Part shown: in pieces, positions 5,991-8,514 of the stretch
Layout: the number at the start of each line of letters is the position of its first letter
Position numbering within the stretch: position 1 is the stretch's first letter
Program-made: the position numbers and the translations under genes
NCBI GenBank assembly: GCA_902806375.1
Contig: CADCWK010000078.1
Location: 1 to 8,514, forward strand
Reading direction: 5' to 3'
From: an uncultured Thermomicrobiales bacterium
GTDB lineage: Bacteria; Chloroflexota; Chloroflexia; Thermomicrobiales; UBA6265
Length of the DNA: 8,514 nt
The notes under the pieces: model-generated
What the model was told of the DNA's origin: nothing
The model's input: the letters and a program-made list of their open reading frames with translations, nothing else
Databases searched by the model: none

Positions 5991-8318
5991 TCACTGGCCG
6001 ACGCCAGTGGAGTCGGCGGGCGCGACCGGGCGTGCCGCCGTGTTACCGGGAACGGCTACGCCATCGGCCTGGGCAACCGCGATGGCCTCAGGACTCACGG
6101 CGAAGATGAGAAACTGGCCCTCCGATATGGCCAGTGGGTAGTTGACCAGGTAGGCATCGGGGTTCGCGTCATAATCCTCGACTTCCGCAGGCGTTATCGC
6201 CACGTAATCCACCCCGTACCGGGCAATCGCGTCTTCGGCACCCGGTCCGTACCGCATGATCTCGCGCAATGCCGCCTCATGGTCAGTGGCGTCGTACCCA
6301 TGGGGCCAGACGTGGAGCCCCCAGCCGATGAGAATGCTCCGTCCCCCGATCATCAGGACCGGATTGGTATGCCACTGACCGACGGCGAAGAGTCCGTCTG
6401 ACATCGTCTCATTGCGGACCCGTTCACCGACCACGAGTTCTTCGCTTTGGGCAATCCCGCCGCGCCCGTCCTGAGCGATCAGTTCGACATGAATCAGGAT
6501 GCCGGTCAGGAGCAGCGACGTGGTCAGACTCGCAAGGACGACCTTCGGGAAGGCTGACCGAGCCCGCCTCCACAGTTCCCCGATGGTGGCCGCAGCGACC
6601 AGGGCTCCGGCGAGATACCAGAGCAGCACGAGCTTGGCGTTGTCGCCCTGCAGCGGCTGGAATGTGATGAGTTGGGCGATCAGGAAGAGGGGCATGACCG
6701 CGAGCAACAACCGCCGGGCCGACGATGTCAGCGCGTTCCGGAGCAGGAAGCCCAGCGGGATGAGTACGAGCAGGAACCCAAAATTCTTGACGGCGTACCA
6801 CCACCAAGGCTCGTTACCCACGTCGGTCGTCGTCCGCAGGTTCCAGCCGGGCGCCCACTGGATGTCGAGACCAGACACTCCCGAGCCCTGCTGCAGGTAG
6901 ACCTGCGGCAGCGCGAGGGCCAGTGCAATCAGTCCATAGGTCAGCCACGAGTTGATGGGGTAGGCACGAACCCAGCCGAGTGGCGTCCGTCCGAGGGGCC
7001 GGACGGGAAAAAGAAGCGCCAGGAACGGCAGGATCATGGGCAGGGCGAGCGTGACGCTGCCATTGGCAAACGGCAAGGTCCCGGTCACCAACGCTGCCAC
7101 AATGAACAGCCGCTGGTTATCACGTCGGAGCCCGACCAGGAGCAGTGTCAGGATCAGCAGGAACAGGGGGATGCCATACAGGAAGGCCCGCTGCGCCAGA
7201 AACGGATAACTGATGACCTGGTTCCATGCGAACAACCCGTCACGGTCGTAGCCGCCGAAGTCCCATGCGTCGTAGCGCAATGTCTGCCACAGATCACCAG
7301 TGGCATTGAACTTCTGGACAGTCAATAACCAGGCGAAACTGCCACCAAGAAAAAAGAGCAGGGTGCCAAGGACTGCCACACTGGTGCGGCGAAGCAGACG
7401 CCGGGCGAAGGCGTACAGCACCAGCAGGCAGAAAATCATCCCGAACAGGCTATGTATCGCCAGGGCGTAACCGGGCAGGACGCCGAATCTTGTGATCAGG
7501 GCAGCGGTGAAGGTCGCAAGGTAATGGTATCCATACGGCTCGCCGGCGAACCGGGGCGCTTGCATGGGGAAGTTGTTGCCATAGACCATGCTGGCGACAT
7601 CACCGAGGTGCAGCGGCCAGTCGGCGAAAAAATGCGTGGTCGAGAGCGAGAGATTGGGCTCGTACCAGACGGCGTTGGACCAGAACTGGGCCCAGACCAG
7701 GAGGAGCACACCAAATACGATGACCGGCAACGGGCTGATGTGATCCCGGACGTGACCGACCGCGTTGATCGCCCAGGCGCCGATACTGCTCCCGGTGAGA
7801 TCGTCGGCCTGCCCCAGCAGACCCTTGCGCCGCCGCCTCTCGCCGAGTCTGATGCCAGCGGGGAACTGCTGAGCCGATCGTTCCGGGAGATCGGCGGTGA
7901 AGGGGAGGGCCAGTGCGCCCGTCCCGCCCGTCGTCGCCTCGGTCCTTGGCGCCACAACCGTCATCTGCGCCAAGACGGGATCGGCGGATGGCGACCGGTA
8001 AGCATCCGCTACGACGACGGGGTCGCCCCGGCCGATCCGGCTGGGACGAGGCGCGGAAACCGGGGCTGATGACCAGAGCGCGAACGTCACGCTCAGCGCG
8101 AGAAACAGGGCGGCGATCACCACCGCGAGCGAGAGCTGCCCGATCAGTGTCGTAGCGCCCAGCAGGACGAGCGAACAAGTGACCCAACCCAGCGGGACCC
8201 CGTAGGCAAACCATTCCAGCGGGTCCAGCCCCAGTCGGGCACGCCACAGTGCGGCCACGCCCACTGCGCCCATCGGTATCAGCACGACCAGCGAAAGTAG
8301 GACATCAACGATGGTCAT
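5991..8318 (-). CDS. GT-C-like polytopic membrane protein, paralog B
   Basis: Encodes 775 residues from ATG 8316-8318 to TGA 5991-5993. The layout matches paralog A: three N-terminal helices (about 5-25, 36-56, 60-82), a longer cytoplasmic linker (83-195) ending in a basic patch RRRRK (161-165), a helix at 196-212, then the outer loop with ADWPLHLGD (232-240), NNFPMQAPRFAG (249-259) and YHYL (264-267). About ten more helices follow to residue 610. GDNAK (558-562) corresponds to DNIK of paralog A. The soluble C-terminal domain (611-742) contains YGVDYVAITPAEVEDY (701-716) and ends in EGQFLIFAVSPEAI; the tail after it is only about 30 residues, Pro/Ala-rich, without Thr-Pro repeats. Its codons look somewhat less GC-biased than those of paralog A (TTT TTT CTT in helix six, for example). 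Function is inferred only as a membrane sugar transferase; there is no named homolog I can assert. Confidence 0.9.
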   Translation of the reverse strand: MTIVDVLLSLVVLIPMGAVGVAALWRARLGLDPLEWFAYGVPLGWVTCSLVLLGATTLIGQLSLAVVIAALFLALSVTFALWSSAPVSAPRPSRIGRGDPVVVADAYRSPSADPVLAQMTVVAPRTEATTGGTGALALPFTADLPERSAQQFPAGIRLGERRRRKGLLGQADDLTGSSIGAWAINAVGHVRDHISPLPVIVFGVLLLVWAQFWSNAVWYEPNLSLSTTHFFADWPLHLGDVASMVYGNNFPMQAPRFAGEPYGYHYLATFTAALITRFGVLPGYALAIHSLFGMIFCLLVLYAFARRLLRRTSVAVLGTLLFFLGGSFAWLLTVQKFNATGDLWQTLRYDAWDFGGYDRDGLFAWNQVISYPFLAQRAFLYGIPLFLLILTLLLVGLRRDNQRLFIVAALVTGTLPFANGSVTLALPMILPFLALLFPVRPLGRTPLGWVRAYPINSWLTYGLIALALALPQVYLQQGSGVSGLDIQWAPGWNLRTTTDVGNEPWWWYAVKNFGFLLVLIPLGFLLRNALTSSARRLLLAVMPLFLIAQLITFQPLQGDNAKLVLLWYLAGALVAAATIGELWRRARSAFPKVVLASLTTSLLLTGILIHVELIAQDGRGGIAQSEELVVGERVRNETMSDGLFAVGQWHTNPVLMIGGRSILIGWGLHVWPHGYDATDHEAALREIMRYGPGAEDAIARYGVDYVAITPAEVEDYDANPDAYLVNYPLAISEGQFLIFAVSPEAIAVAQADGVAVPGNTAARPVAPADSTGVGQ

Positions 8319-8322
8319 CAGT

Positions 8323-8329
8323 CTCCCCC
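8323..8329 (-). promoter_or_regulatory. Ribosome binding site GGGGGAG for paralog B
   Basis: Read on the minus strand, GGGGGAG ends 4 bases before ATG 8318, slightly short but strong in sequence. It supports the start used. Confidence 0.55.
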
Positions 8330-8334
8330 GGCAT

Positions 8335-8348
8335 GGCCGGATCCATCG
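8335..8348 (-). repeat. Leader motif of paralog B shared with paralog A
   Basis: Plus-strand GGCCGGATCCATCG is the counterpart of 5918-5930. It lies 16 bases from the start codon here and 25 there. See the entry at 5918. Confidence 0.35.
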
Positions 8349-8385
8349 TCAGGACTGTGCGATTTTCCAGAATCACGCCGTGCGG

Positions 8386-8396
8386 GCTAGTCTAGC
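8386..8396. other. Short perfect palindrome GCTAG-T-CTAGC
   Basis: An 11-base inverted repeat in the 123-base gap between the third paralog's stop (8442) and paralog B's start (8318). It has no T-run and is short. It could be an operator half-site pair or chance. CTAG is generally rare in GC-rich bacterial DNA, so two copies plus the one at the stop codon (8442-8445) are slightly notable. Confidence 0.2.
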
Positions 8397-8441
8397 GTGA
8401 TGGGCTAAGTACCGATGGACTGTTGTGTCGTTCAGCAAAGG

Positions 8442-8514
8442 CTAGATCTGATGGGCGCGTGCAAGCTGGATCGCCTCGGGGCTGACCGCGAAGATCTGAA
8501 ACTGCCCTTCCTCG
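8442..8514 (-). CDS. C-terminal end of a third GT-C-like paralog (5' part outside window)
   Basis: Reading the minus strand from 8513 gives 23 codons and then TAG at 8442-8444. The peptide contains EGQFQIFAVSPEAI, matching EGQFLIFAVSPEAI at residues 733-746 of paralog B; 15 of the 20 overlapping residues are identical. Eight of those 15 identical residues use different codons, which points to selection on the protein and an old duplication rather than a fresh copy. The protein ends a few residues after the conserved stretch, so it has almost none of the tail seen in the other two. The gene is on the same strand as paralogs A and B and upstream of them, extending a tandem array. The rest of the gene is not visible. 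Confidence 0.8.
   Translation of the reverse strand, partial: EEGQFQIFAVSPEAIQLARAHQI

Noticed and set aside
8305..8346. 13-residue upstream reading frame overlapping the start of paralog B
   Set aside because: Short ATG frames are common by chance, no ribosome site of its own is clear, and the leader of paralog A has no matching small frame.

Overview
The window is GC-rich bacterial DNA, densely packed with polytopic membrane proteins of the GT-C glycosyltransferase type plus one soluble polyprenol-phosphate sugar synthase. GC-rich codon use, TTG start use and the protein style (GT39-like enzymes ending in a WFPGW-type tail, a stand-alone DPM1-like GT2) suggest a high-GC Chloroflexota, perhaps near Thermomicrobia/Sphaerobacter. 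That placement is an impression from the proteins; there is no marker gene here.

Left part, plus strand: (1) the C-terminal end of a PMT-like (GT39) protein cut by the window edge (1-513); (2) a complete GT39/ArnT-like membrane glycosyltransferase with an unusual Arg/Pro-rich cytoplasmic N-terminus (571-2484, TTG start chosen from a well-placed GGAGG); (3) after a 164-base, locally AT-richer gap, a soluble polyprenyl-phosphate mannose/glucose synthase of the DPM1/Ppm1 type (2649-3443).

Right part, minus strand, converging on the first group with only 30 bases between stop codons: (4) an 805-residue membrane protein with a long Thr/Pro repeat tail (3475-5892); (5) its 775-residue paralog (5991-8318); (6) the last 23 codons of a third paralog entering from the right edge (8442-8514). 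The two complete paralogs share membrane layout, a DWPxHxGD acidic loop motif, an NNFPxxxPR/YHYL stretch, a DNxK motif and a soluble C-terminal domain. They differ in a cytoplasmic linker and in their C-terminal tails. The third shares the end of the C-terminal domain but has almost no tail.

Working model (inference): the DPM1-like enzyme makes a polyprenyl-phosphate sugar on the cytoplasmic face, and the GT39/GT-C proteins use lipid-linked sugars on the outer face to glycosylate proteins or envelope polymers. The most interesting points are the tandem array of GT-C-like paralogs with differing tails, and the Thr/Pro tail of gene 4, which looks like a possible O-glycosylation substrate of the neighbouring enzymes. 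No RNA genes, CRISPR arrays, insertion sequences or phage genes were seen.
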